A DNA stretch of 64,000 nucleotides, taken from Ceratorhiza oryzae-sativae. Its lineage: Eukaryota; Basidiomycota; Agaricomycetes; Cantharellales; Ceratobasidiaceae. Positions 10,400 through 21,801 of the stretch are shown in pieces; position 1 is the first letter of the stretch; every line of letters begins with the position of its first letter. Under the pieces are notes generated by a model. It had not been told where the DNA came from, made no database searches, and worked only from the letters and a program-made list of their open reading frames with translations. The position numbers were made by a program, and so were the translations under genes. The DNA lies in contig JARWMV010000040.1 of NCBI GenBank assembly GCA_030998015.1, positions 1 through 64,000 on the forward strand, in the 5' to 3' direction.

Positions 10400-12082
10400 T
10401 CAAAGAAGGTTCTGCATTCTCAGAGGCTTTTTACCAGGAGAAAGCTCAAAGACAGATATTAAGCTTCTTGTCTTTCTGTCCTGCTCACCATTCTTCATGT
10501 TTAGCCTCAGCTGCCCTGTGAGAATTTTTTCTGATAGGGTGACCAGGTAGCACCAATTGAGAGTCAGCAATGAAGAAAGCAAGGGGTTGGAGGCACCTAC
10601 TACATCATTTCCCCAAACAGCAGGGACTCCATTGTCTACAGGCAACTCCCAATTCCCAAAAGGGTGTCCAAGCAAGTACTTATCCCATGTGCACTGGGCA
10701 TATGCCAGAATCCCACAGGGCACAGGAAGAAGCTCTAGCAAGTGTCAGTCATCTGGAACAAGCCCCCTAGAGTGAGCCAGATGGTTCAAGGTGCACAGCA
10801 TGTGATTGCCCCACATTTGGAGACAAACTACCATGTAGATCAACTCAGGGAAGGAATCTAAAGGCTCATGCCAGTCCTGGATAAGAAACCCCTTATCTGG
10901 CTCTACAGGGTAAGCAATATTTGCCACCCTAAATTGTGCATACAGCAGGGAGTCCACTCCAAAGCTGTTCAAAGCCTCAGCCTTCTTAAGGCCTCCATCA
11001 TTGCAGAAAGTGGCACCACAGTTGTGCACTTACAATAGAGCATCAGTAAGAGCATGAATGGTTTGGTCACTCAGCTATCAGCACTCCTTATACCAGCTCA
11101 GACCTACACTGGGCTATACTTCAATGGCCTCCCCAAACTTGTGCTCAAGAGTGGATAGGCCCTGAAGAACTTACTCTACCCCTGACACATGGCACTGGCA
11201 AACACATGAAAGTGCTCACAAGACAGAATCAAGTTCATGCTGGCCACAATCTGGACATCATTCAACATGGAGGGAGGAGCCTGCATGGTGGAAAGAAGAC
11301 AAGAAATATGAAGGTAAAAGAGTAGTAGAACTGGAAAGCTGGAGGGTGTTGAATGACTGAGGAGAGAGGGCTCTGAAGGGCTGCTTTTATAGGTAAGAGA
11401 CATCTTTGTTTGCTCCTTGGAATTAAATGATTGTCACTTAAGTTCACACAGGTGGGAGTAAGGGACAATAGCATGAATTCCAAGTAGACTAAACTAGTAC
11501 AGGTCATAAGAATCCAACATATCCCTTAAACATCTTTGAGTGGCTCTAAGATTCTGTACTTCTTCCACCAATTCCCTACTCTGTTCCTGTACCCTCCTTT
11601 CTAAAGCCAACTCTGTCTCCAGAAGGTCATCAGATGACTCAGTTCCATCAGAAAGAGAGTCAGAGGGTGATTCTGGTTGATGTTCTGGAGATTGGGAAGG
11701 AGGATAAGCCAGTCTAAACAGATCAGCTTTAGATCTTGACTTGATCAAGGTAAAGAACTTGCCAGTCCATCCACTCCTGGGATTCCTCATACTTGACAGG
11801 GCTTATGCTCCTTGGAGGAGGCACAGGCTGTTTGTCCTTCCTTCCCCAACCATGCATCAAGACCTCATCAAATGGGGTTGGTTCCAGCTCAGGAGAGGGC
11901 AGAGTTGGCCATCCAACATCAAAATCATGGTCTTGAGTTGGTGCTTCCAATGGGTAGATTGGAAGAGGAGGGTATATGGGGTGAGGAGCTGTATTGGGAT
12001 ACACAGGTAAAGGCAAAGCTGGAGCTGGCTCAGTACCTGCCCTTCCAAATTGCTGCCTATTCAGCCTATCTTGAGATTCCAC
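10400..12082 (-). pseudogene. Broken gene: Pro/Ser-rich N-terminus, coiled-coil-like middle, conserved C-terminal part
   Basis: From right to left: a Pro-rich segment (12082-11729), a frame change, a Ser/Glu-rich segment with a helical ERRVQEQSRELVEEVQNL stretch (11790-11494), a gap with no clear frame, then two fragments (11029-10745 and 10741-10400). The last two include GFLIQDWHEPLDSFPELIYM, NHLAHSRGLVPDD and LLELLPVPCGILAYAQ. The fragments follow each other in the order expected of a single protein. I believe similar proteins recur in agaricomycete repeats, but I cannot name the family. Its right end abuts a G1 LTR at 12112 without a polypurine tract, so it is not obviously part of that element. 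Confidence 0.45.
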
Positions 12083-12111
12083 CCTAGTGTGCTCCCATCT
12101 GAGGCCTGAGA

Positions 12112-12500
12112 TGTCACAAGCCTTGCTCCTGACATGCTATTGATTTCATTTGTGATATTTCTCTTGTGTTTCCTTGATTTTGCCTGCTTTTTGCAACATT
12201 TAATTGTGCATGAGCTTCCATTTTTGCCTATTCTTGCTTGTCTCACTTGCCCTTGCATATACTTGCTTATACTTGCTTATTATACTTGATTCCTGTTGCT
12301 TGTACTGTGCTAGCTGTTGCTTAAACTTATGTGTTGCTTGTCATTTTTGCCCCAAATATTATTTAAGCAAGCCTGTGAAACATCTCTGGTCGCTGGTCTC
12401 TGGAGTGCTTTACCTTGTCTATTCACCATTTCCACCACTCTGAGACTCAGTATTCCCCTCTAAGGATTCCCCAGCTGTATGCACATTGTCAGTTGTAGCA
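12112..12500 (+). mobile_element. G1 gypsy LTR, copy A
   Basis: It starts TGTCACAAGCCTTGCTCC and ends with a decayed TTGTAGCA, where other copies end TTGGTTGTGACA. A TATTTAAGCAAG box lies near 12360. Immediately downstream (12503-12514) is the decayed self-primer site GTAGAGTGCTTT, followed by about 100 bp of 5' untranslated region shared with other G1 copies. This is the 5' end of a plus-strand G1 element, interrupted at 12618. Confidence 0.85.
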
Positions 12501-12617
12501 TTGTAGAGTGCTTTTATCAGGCTGGTGCCTCATTTGACTCTGGACTTCATTCCCCACCGTCCGTTCCAACATCACTTTGTGCAAGCATATAAACAGCTTG
12601 CCACACACATCTTATAC

Positions 12618-14325
12618 TAGAGATGTCACCCCAGTACCTGCACTCAGGTAACCTGCACCATTCCCTGCCTGCTTCTCTCCCTTCCTGCAGTCCCAGAAGG
12701 GGTAGGGAAGAGCCTTCTAGATGTCCAGTGCAGTGGGCACCTGGCAGGTTCCTGGGGCAGGGGAGTATTCTGGGGGAAGGGGGAAGGCTTGCATATGGTC
12801 AAACATCCAACCTGCTGGAAGTCTCATAGTTAAGAGCTCATTAAATGCACAAAATCCACACTCCAGCGATATATATATTATTCATATAGCTGCAATTTAT
12901 ACCAAGATCACAATCAAAATAGTACTCAGAAATATACAGGGGAAAGTGCTGCTCATGTTTCCTTCAAATTCATACAGATTCCTACAGATATATATACCGT
13001 TCGATGCGCCTTAGTGAGCTGAATCGAATGGGCATACTCTCAAAGCCTCAGCCTCAGTATCTGCAGAGATATAAGCGACATAGGCGGCGCTTACCCCTGA
13101 TCAAACCAAAATCCACTAGTGAATCCAGCCATGAAAATGTCTTTCCCCTGTGTGCATTAGATGAGCAGTACCTATAATATACCATATGCAAAAAATCAGC
13201 TCATCAAGAGCAGTATTAATGGGTGAAATACAAAGGGAAACACCCCTGAGTGAGTAAAATCAGCAGAATAATCACCTACAGCCACACCCATTGCCCCAGG
13301 AGTGTCTCTGAGTGCTCCAATGAGTGCAGAGACCTCAAAAACCTCCATCCAGAGGGCTGGAGGTGTGTTCTAACCTGCTAGAATGTTCATATTGGTGTGC
13401 AGGCACTGTTTCAGCTGAGGAAATGCAATGTCCCCCCCACCCAGCAGTTAGTTCACACCAATGCAGGACATGTATGGAGTAGACATGAGTGTACATAGGG
13501 GTTTTCAGGCACTGGGAATCCATTTGCATGCATAGAAATGGCAAGAAATGAGTGCTTGAGGGTGAACTAGGGGTTGCGCACTTAGGTGGAATATTTTCGA
13601 GTAAAGATTGGGCTGTGATGTATGCTAATTGATTTTTCCTTGACACACAAAATATACCGTTGAGATGCTGGGAAATCTGCGCATTTTATAAGTTACTAAG
13701 CAAGTATTTGTGGTGAGTTTTGAACATTGTCAATTCTGAGGGGTATTTTGTCTGAACAAAGAACTGAGTGCAAAGCTGTGAATATTTAAGCTATAGAGCG
13801 CTGCTTTATATTGCTAGATAGTGCTGGATTTTGCACATTGAAAGATGCATATGTGTAATAGATTGGATGTGATCACAGTTTTGCTTGTAAAGTCCAAGGA
13901 ACCCAGGGCTCTTCACACCCCAGACATCCAACTTTTTGGGACATGTTAAAAAAAATGTGCAGTATGTCCATTTTGAACATTTTTGATGATATTTTGGCTG
14001 CTAGATACTTAAGAGGTGCAGCACTGTGTGAAAACAAGTGTATTCAAGATCATTATGACCTTGATATAAACATATTGAAAATGCATGTTTTGTCTCATTT
14101 TTGAGTGATTGGGATAGAATATTCACAAAATCAAGTTGGACAGACAGTAGGAAATTGTCAAAACATCCATGTTGTGCATCCAAAAAATTTGGATGTTCCC
14201 AGCATACAGAGGGGGGTACCCTCTTCCTGGGCCCAGGAAGGGGCAGGGAAGCAGGCAGAGCCAAATCTCTCAGGTACTCTGGCCCAGGAGGGGACACCCA
14301 GGTTTCTTCCCAGGAGACATCACTA
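12618..14325. mobile_element. 1.7-kb non-autonomous hAT-like element
   Basis: The ends are imperfect inverted repeats beginning TAGAGATGTCACC on the left and TAGTGATGTCTCC (reverse complement) on the right. Subterminal stretches around GCCTGCTTC and CCCTTCCTG are also mirrored. The flanking octamers are TCTTATAC (12610-12617) and TCTTGGAC (14326-14333), matching at six of eight positions. Removing the insert restores the G1 5' untranslated region as seen near 27340. TAG-type ends and an 8-bp duplication are hAT features. No transposase frame is present. A MITE-like element (13909-14211) is nested inside, and 12840-13300 resembles 37200-37600. Confidence 0.65.
13909..14211. mobile_element. MITE-like element, short copy (303 bp)
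   Basis: This copy is inverted relative to the longer copy at 61105-61690. The two share both ends, and this one lacks about 280 bp of the centre. The termini are imperfect inverted repeats of about 30 bp containing ACATCCAA and TTTTTTGG. The three bases outside each end are GGG on both sides, consistent with a 3-bp target duplication. There is no coding capacity. Confidence 0.7.
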
Positions 14326-14400
14326 TCTTGGACATATCAGCACATTGCTATCACCTACACCCACAACTCAAGGCACAAGTCCTACACCTGCAACACCATG

Positions 14401-15568
14401 TCCAAACAATGCTCCACATTGGCCACTGCACCAGCCAGGAACTCCCCACTACTCCCAGCTGCATCTCTTGCACGAGTAGGGAGCATACCAGGCACCACGG
14501 CATCCTCAGACAGTGCACAGGACTTTCTGTAGGGCCCAGAAGACCATCAAAACCTAGGCTGGCTCTTCAACTATCTCATTGGCAACAGGAGCAACAGCTG
14601 CCAAGCCCCAGTGCTCCATGGGATGCTAGAAATGCTACAAAACAAGATTAACAATGAGATTCATGCATTGGAGGCAAGGATCGTGTCTGCTCTCACAGAA
14701 ATGCATCAAGACATCAGCAGGCTTGTGAAGGAGCCAGAACAATGCACTCCAGTCAACTCAAGCACCCCAGCAGGAGAGAGCACACCCAAACAATTGCTGG
14801 TCACTGGATCATCATACAGAGACCATGCCATCTGCACCAGATTGGGTCAGAAGATCCCTCAGGCTCACTCAGGCAGCCCAAGACAGAACCCAGCACAGAG
14901 GAGGACAACAAACAACATTTATATGCACCAAGGAGTGGAGCAGAGCAATTTGTGCTGGAGTTCAACCCCATAGGAGCATCCACAACCTCCCAGCCCAGCA
15001 AAGTGACCTTCCACACCACCCCAGTGATCACAGAAATCCCTTTCAACACCAGAGCAACAGATATGTAGCCAGCAGAGAAGCCAGCAGTTCCTCCCCCTCC
15101 CTTGCGCACCAGCGCACCCCCAGAACCCATCCTACTCAGTGCTGATGGACACTGTTGAAATCCTGCACTTGAGCAAAAGACAAAAGAGCAGGAGGGAGTA
15201 TGCACCATGAATAACATCACAAATGTGCTCACCCATGCCCTCACACATCCTCTGAAGCAAGCGGTGTGTGCAGCAATGCAAACCCCAGCCCCCCTTCAGC
15301 CAGAGTCAAAGATTCCTGCTGCAGAGAAGTACAGTGGCAAGAAGGGGAACACAGCAAAGTCCTTCATGCCGGACTGCAAGACATACTTGGTTGCCAACCT
15401 CTCCAGCATTCCCACAGACAATTCCAGGATCATGGATGTGCTGATTAACCTGAAAGAGGACATCCCCAAACAATGAGGCCAATACTACCTCAACAAACTG
15501 CTTGGGGGAGACCAGGATCCACTTATCAACAATTGGCAAGCATGAGAAACTGTATTCATTGCCAATTG
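14401..15568 (+). pseudogene. G1 gag remnant, plus strand
   Basis: It begins MSKQCSTLATAPARNSPLL and continues through fragments that match G1 gag at 22813-21802, 27282-26659 and 35736-36988, including KYSGKKGNTAKSF and YYLNKLLGGDQDPLINNW. The frame is broken by several stops and shifts. At 15568 the gag sequence stops and a minus-oriented G1 LTR begins. The rest of this plus-strand element may be the pol end at 28541-28902 beyond the minus-strand chain. Confidence 0.8.
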
Positions 15569-15969
15569 TGTCCCAACTGAGGACATGTACACAGCTGGGG
15601 GAATCTCTAGAGGGAAAAAATACTGAGTCTCAGAGCAGTAGAAAGTGTGAATAGACAAGGTAAAGTGCTCTGGGGACCAGAGACCCTTCCAAGACTTGCT
15701 TAAATACTACTTGGGGCAAAGATGGGCAAGTGCTGTGGTACAAGCAACAGCTAACACGGTACAAGTGACAGGAAGCAAGTGTAAGCAAGTATAAGTGAGT
15801 GTAAGCAAGCATAAGTGAGAATAGGGAAGGACAAGCGTCACAAGCAAGAGGAGGCAAAGATGGGAGCACATGCACAAGTACACATTGCAAAAAGCAGGCA
15901 AAATCAAGGAAACAGAAGAGAAATATCACAAATGAATTCAATAACATGTCAGGAGCAAGGCTTGTGACG
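15569..15969 (-). mobile_element. G1 gypsy LTR, copy B (3' LTR of minus-strand element)
   Basis: About 400 bp, related to copies A and C-H. On the minus strand it is preceded by a polypurine tract (AAAAAAGGGGGGC, about 15971-15984), which marks it as the 3' LTR of the element whose pol ends at 16310. Confidence 0.85.
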
Positions 15970-16293
15970 TTGCCCCCCTTTTTTGACTGCAATGGCAGAG
16001 CAATTGGGGCAAGCTTCACATAGGGACAGGATCTTCTCCCAATCCTCCATTGTCAACTCAGCATGCTCCTTTGTGGCCCAACTGTCGTCCCATCCACTCT
16101 CTCTGTCATTGGTCCAGGTGCCCGAATGCTCCATTTGCACCCCCATTGTAGGTTCTTCTGGCAGATACCAAAGGTATAAGTCTGTAAAATGGGCAACCAA
16201 CTCATCTTGGGGGGTAAGCTATAGTGCCCACCAATATTTGAGCCCATTGGAGTGCCATTGTGTCATGTAGGTGAACTTCAGATGCAGCAACAT
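15949..16293 (-). pseudogene. Accessory frame between G1 pol and the 3' LTR
   Basis: A frame of about 110 codons starts at an ATG at 16293 with MLLHLKFTYMTQWHSNGL. It has one internal stop and continues DELVAHFTDLYLWYLPEEP, then TMEDWEKILSLCEACPNCSA before the polypurine tract. A second copy of the same segment lies on the plus strand at 29283-29716 next to another G1 LTR. Preservation in two copies suggests a true third product of the family or a detached extension of pol. The Trp/Tyr-rich, chromodomain-sized character is suggestive only. I know of no matching domain. Confidence 0.55.
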
Positions 16294-16309
16294 GGTGGTT
16301 TGGCAGTGA

Positions 16310-19300
16310 TTAGGGGTAATGAGGAGCAGAATTGGGAGTGAGAAAGGCAGCAGAAGAGTGCAATAGTGCAAAACAGGTGGTTTTGGACTTGCTGCTCTGT
16401 TGCCCTACCCTCCTTCTTTTAGCTGGGAGTCTGTGCACAGGAATAGGGTCTCCAAGCACTGGAGCATCTGTGTAGTTTGCCAGGAAGTCCCTGATTTTCC
16501 CATCCAAGTGTTTCAGCTCCTCCAACTCTTCCCATGTGTCATCAAGTGGACCATAGCCCTTCAATCTGACCCTGTAGTGCCATTTCCCATCCTTGACTTT
16601 CCAATCCAAGAACTTGTTAACCTGGTAATGTTCCTTGCCCTGTTGAGTGATTTTTGGAGGCAGAGGTCCAAAGGAATGGCCAAAATCCACATCTTTAACC
16701 ACAGGGGAGAGGAGTGAGACATGGAAATCATTGTGTATCATCATGCCCTCTGGGAGGTCCAGCTTGTATGCACGTGAGCCTATGTGTTCAATTTTTGGGA
16801 AGGGGCCACATCACTTATGATCCAGCTTCTTGTTGGGGCACTGAGATGTGATATGCATGCTCTGAAGCCAAACCTTATCCCCAATGCTGAATTCTGGGAG
16901 AGATTTGCCTTTGTCTGCTTGTTTGTAGTGTTCCTGCATCCAGTTGAGTGCAGCATTGACTTCCTGGATGGTCTGGTGCAGTTCCATGGCCCTGTCATCT
17001 TCCACAGCAACTCCAGTCAGTTCCAGAGACAGCACAATTACTGGGGAGCAACCATAAACAATCTCAAATGGGGATTTGCCTGTTGCCTCACTTTGAGCAT
17101 TGTTGAGCAAATTCAACCAGAGAAAGCCAGTCTGCCCAGTCTGTTTGCTTGTGATTCACAAAGGTGCACAAGTATACCTCTACCCACTGATTCTTGATCT
17201 CAGTTTGCCCATCTGTTTGCAGGTGATAGGCAGTAGAGAACTTGGGATCAATTTGGAGTCTGTAGAGTGCCTGCAGAAATCTGGCATTGAAAGAGGGTCC
17301 TCCATCCAATACAGTGGTCCTGGGTGTTCCACAGAGCTTCCACAAATGATGCAGGAACATCTCTGCAACATCTTCTGCTGATGAGGCCTCCCTGCAAGGG
17401 ATGAGGTGCATCATCTTAGAGAAGCAGTCTACAACCATCAGGATGCTGTGAAAGCCCTTGGATTTTGGCAGTTTGACAATGAAATCATATAAGATATCAT
17501 CCCAGGGACCAGCAGGGACATGTAATGGCTGCAGGGCAAAGTGATTTTCATGACCCTTGCTCCTTTAACAAATTTTGCATTAGTCTACATAGCAATTGAC
17601 CTGGGATTTCATAACTGGCCAGTACTAGTGTTGTGCTAGAAGCTCCAGAGTGTGTGGTGAATCGTAGAAATGAGACCATATGATCTGTTTGATGTCAGAC
17701 TCATCAGGAATAACAATTCCGCCCTGGTAGAACAGCACCCCATCTTGCATGGAGTAGGCTTTGAACTTTGCTGCCACTGAGGAGGTTAGCTTCTCTGTAC
17801 TAGAGATGATAGACATACATACATTGAGGCTAGGATCATCTGGTGGTGCATCCTTGATCAGGGAGATGAGCAGGGCTGACATATCTGCTGTGTTGCCAAC
17901 AAACAGGCGCTTTGGAAGCATTATGCAGCTCGGGCACTGAAGGGATGTGATCTGGCTGCTGTCGGAGTGCATCTGGTTTCCCTGATTGTTTCCCAGGCCT
18001 GTGTTCAACAAAAAAGTCATAGGCTGCAATGGTTAGGTGCCAGAGTGCATGCTGCCTGTTGAAGTTCCTGGAAGTCTTCCAGTTCTCCAGATTCTTGCCA
18101 TCTTTTATAGTACAGTGACCAGGTGCTTTGCTCCTTCCAGAAATATGCACCAGTGTTCAATTGAGCGAATGAAAGCCAGTAATTCCTTGTTGTGAGTATC
18201 TTAATTGAGTTCTGCAGGGGAGAAGCTGACAGATATGAAAGCTATAGGGTGAATGTGCCCATCTGACTGTTGCTGGGACAGCACAGCACCTATTGCATTG
18301 CCAGAAGCATCAGGTTCCAGAAGGTAGGGTCCATCCTCCTTTGTGTGTGCAAGCACAGGTTCTGATGAAATTGCCTGCTTAATGCCATCAAATGAAGCTT
18401 GCTGCTCTTATCCCTAGTGCCACGGCATGTCCAGATGTGTGAGAGCATGGAGTGGTCTTGCCAACCAGCTGAAGTCTGAAATGAAGCAATCATAGAAGTT
18501 TGCAAATCCCAGGAAACTCTTCACTTGTTTCACAGTCAGAGCAGCTGGCCATTCGATGATTGCCTCAACCTTTTCATTCTCCATAGAGATGCATTCAGGA
18601 GTGATCACCCAGCCAATGTAGGTGACAGAGGTGACAGCAAAATGGCACTTCTCCAGGTTGCAGAACAGGTTATGCTTCTGCAGTTTGGTGGGAACTTCCC
18701 TGACATGCCCCTCATGTTCCTCTCTGTTGTTAGAGAAGATCAGGATATCATCTAGGTAGACAATGACAAAGATGTCCAAGATGTCCCTGAAGGTATTGTT
18801 CATGAACCGCTGGAATAATGCAGGTGAATTTGTGAGGCCATACAGCACAACCAAATAATCAAACAGCCCATATTCAGTGCAGAATGCCATTTTCCACTTG
18901 TCCCCTGCCTTGGTGCATGTGTTGTTGTGATCTGAGTGTAAATCTACCTTGGTGAAGATCTTTGCATGTTCAAGCTTCTCAGTCAGCTCATCCTGACACA
19001 GCAGCACATAGCAGTCCTTGATGGTGATATTATTCAGGCGCCTGTAATCAACAGCAAGGCAAAGTCAGCCATCAGCCTTCTTGACGAACATTACTGGGGT
19101 GCCTGCAGGAGATGTGCTGGCCCACATTTTGCTGCTTGCAAGCTCTGCATCCAGGTGTTCCTTGAGTGTGGCTGTTTCAGCTCATGTCACTGGGTAGATG
19201 GGACCCCAAGGCACATCCTTGCCATATTCCAGTGGGATTGCTCAGTTGAATGACTGGCGGGGAGGTAAGGAAGTGAAAAACTGCTCCCCAAACATCTTCT

Positions 19301-19800
19301 TGAATTCCTGGAACTCAGGGGGGAATATGTTGCCACATCTGCACTCCTTGCAGAGAGCAGTTCATGGAGTTTGATGGTCATGTTTGCCCAATCTACATGA
19401 GGGTTGGCCTGTCTCTGCCAGTGCAGTCCTAAAATGAAAGACATCCAGGTTGCCAAGAGGGAGGCAAAAGGAGGTTGCAGTGAAGGAATGTGATTGGACG
19501 GTGAATTTGAGGGTGCATTTGAAGTGGACAACATCACTGACTTCTTTGCCATTAATCCCAATAACCTGTCATGATGAGCTGAGTTCTGTCAGGGGAATTG
19601 AAAGTTGACATGCATGTCATGGGTCGATGAAATTTGCAGAGGATCCAGAGCAAATGAGAGCAGAATGAGAGCCTGGGATTCCCTCAATGTCAAGAGTTAT
19701 TAGGAGAGAAGATTTTGGTTGGATTGCACAGCAGATGAAGGGGTTTGGATGACATTGTAATGGGGATTGAAGCACCAGACACAGGTAAAATGGGCTGCAT
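16310..19800 (-). pseudogene. G1 gypsy pol: protease, RT, RNase H, integrase, chromodomain (broken)
   Basis: Read leftwards, the domains come in Ty3/gypsy order. There is a protease-like segment near 19600, and RT with VIVYLDDILIFS near 18750. RNase H follows, with a TD-to-PD change (LLEPDASG). The integrase core has the catalytic series seen in LMVVDCFSKMMHLIPC, TTVLDGGPSFNARF (D, but SDxG changed) and TDGQTEIKNQWVE. A GDKVWL region follows, and a chromodomain (EHYQVNKFLDWKVKDG, then WEELEELKHLDG) near 16500. Integrase before chromodomain marks a chromovirus. Many stops and at least five frame changes make it non-functional. Confidence 0.9.
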
Positions 19801-19825
19801 TGGATTTTCCTGACTCTGCAGGTTC

Positions 19826-20488
19826 CTATAGGTCAATCAAGCTTACCATCCTTTCTGAGATTGGTTTGGGGCACTCGTCAGCCTTGATTTTCCAGCCATT
19901 TGGACAATTTTCAAACTTGTGACCAGTATCACCACATTTGAGGCACTGTCCTGCTTTCCTGCGCTTCTCCCAGATCTCCACAGTCACAAAACCTCCCGAT
20001 CTTGCAATGGTGGGTTTGGGGGCATTGTGAGGGGATTGATTAGAGGGTGCGTGTATCTCCTTGCACACCTCAAAAAGGGTATTGTCGATGAGATAGGCAA
20101 TGTTAATGAGCTCATCCAAACTGGTGAAGCTCTTGCCAATGGAATGTTCAATGAGCTTACTGTGGACAAAAGGCTTGAAACCTTGCCAGAATGCTGCCAT
20201 GAGGGCACTGTCAGAACATTCCAGCTTGCCTGCTATGACCCTGAATTCTGTTGCAAAGTTGCTTGCAGAGCGCAATAGCTTCAGCCCATTAATTTGGTGC
20301 TCAGCAACCTGCAGGGCTGCAGGATCAGACCAATTGGCTAGGAATCCTGTTTCAAATGCGTCACAACTGTTAAGCATTGGATCCTGGTCTCCCCTGAGTA
20401 GCTTGTTGAGGTAGTATTGTTGTCACTGTTTGGGGATGCCCTCCTTAAGGTTCATCAGCACATACATGATCCTAGAATTGTCTGTTGG
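19826..20488 (-). pseudogene. G1 gag C-terminal part with zinc knuckle
   Basis: The frame from 20377 to 19826 ends with a CCHC knuckle, CLKCGDTGHKFENCP (C-x2-C-x4-H-x4-C). Its upstream part, LKEGIPKQ and YYLNKLL, runs to 20488, where the gag is cut by a solo LTR. The rest of the same gag resumes at 21802. Gag protein binds genomic RNA and forms the particle; this copy has stops. Confidence 0.85.
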
Positions 20489-20493
20489 AAAGC

Positions 20494-21796
20494 TGTTACG
20501 GGTTAGGGTACACTTGAATATCTGGAGCTTAAGCAGATGTAGATATGTTAGTATACACTAATCGTACTCAATACTTCTTAGACTAGAGTAAGAAGGCTCA
20601 AAGTAGTTGCAATGCGATCAAGTAACACTCAAGATAGTCTTAATCTTTCACAGTGTAAACTGACTAATTTATAGGTATAAACAGCAAGACTACTATGGTC
20701 AGGTTCCCTTAGATATCTTAAATGTAGTTCAGCCCTAGTCGCTTGGACTAACTGATACTAATCTTAATACTAGGCTTAAGCGATAGCTTATAGGATAGAT
20801 GGTGGGCTGCCTAATGCATGTACTTCCTCAGCTACAGGTACTTAGATTTCCTCTAATAGCTGGTACTTAATGTCACGCTCAATCAGGCAATATTGTATCC
20901 TTATATATCTCTGTATATAAGATACAATGACTCAGACAGTAAATAACTAATATGGTACTTTATTCCTCAGTACTAGTTATATAAGAAATCACACACAGAC
21001 AAGAGAAATAGAAAGAGAAAAGAAACCAATAACCAGTCTGGGTTGAGTAGAGGAGGGAGGTGGTCTGGAAGGGCCTCAGAGGAGGTCCTTTTATACCCTG
21101 AGGAGGGCATTCCAGAGCCAAATAGATACATGCATGCCAGTGCGATCATCAAAAGAGGGTACTGCTATACTTGGGGTACACCCTAGCCCAGTATAGGATA
21201 AAAAGTAAAGACAGGGTGTGGATCGAAGGCATTGATGCATCTGAGACCTGCTATTGGCTTGTAGATCATATTATCATAGTATATACATGTAATGAATGGA
21301 GGCTACATCTCAGTGAGTCATAAAGTGAGTCAGAGAAGCTTCTGGATCAATTTGGGAAGCTCTCCTGACTCACTGGAGTCATTAGATCTTGATTGATGGT
21401 CCAGTAAGATTCTAATGATCTTCGGGCCATTCCGGCGCGAGGATCCGGTGGATCGCGACGATCTTCGGGCAGCAGATACCGCCGAAGATTGGCTATCGAT
21501 AGAGCACAAGATTGCTTTGATAGCGTAAGCGGTTGCCGAGATATGAGCGGTGCGATGTTGTAATCAATATCTCCTGATAAGAGGAAATATCGCAACCTCC
21601 GTATCTCTCTGAGATCTTATCGTAAAAACTTAATAAAATATGCGTTGGAGAGCGGGAATTTTGTACTATTTAATGAAACAGAAAATAGTACAATTCAGAG
21701 CGCATACAAATTCGAGTATTTCACAATTTAATTACAGAGGCATCGCTTGTTGGCAGAGCAGACTAAAATAATAGAAAATGTTAGTGATCCATAACA
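20494..21796 (-). mobile_element. Solo 1.3-kb LTR inserted in G1 gag
   Basis: It is bounded by TGTTACGGG on the left and CCATAACA on the right, with a 5-bp duplication AAAGC at 20489-20493 and 21797-21801. The uninterrupted site is visible in the second G1 copy near 26531 (GAGAAAGCTGGAGAGG). On its own sense strand a TATAAAAGGACC box and an AATAAA signal fit an LTR. No internal region is present, so it arose by LTR-LTR recombination. It keeps CpG sites and is therefore younger than the gag it interrupts. Confidence 0.93.
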
Positions 21797-21801
21797 AAAG
21801 C

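Noticed and set aside
12830..13300. A second G2 LTR
   Set aside because: Similarity to 37200-37560 is visible only in short blocks, and no TG/CA ends or duplication can be fixed; noted as related sequence only.
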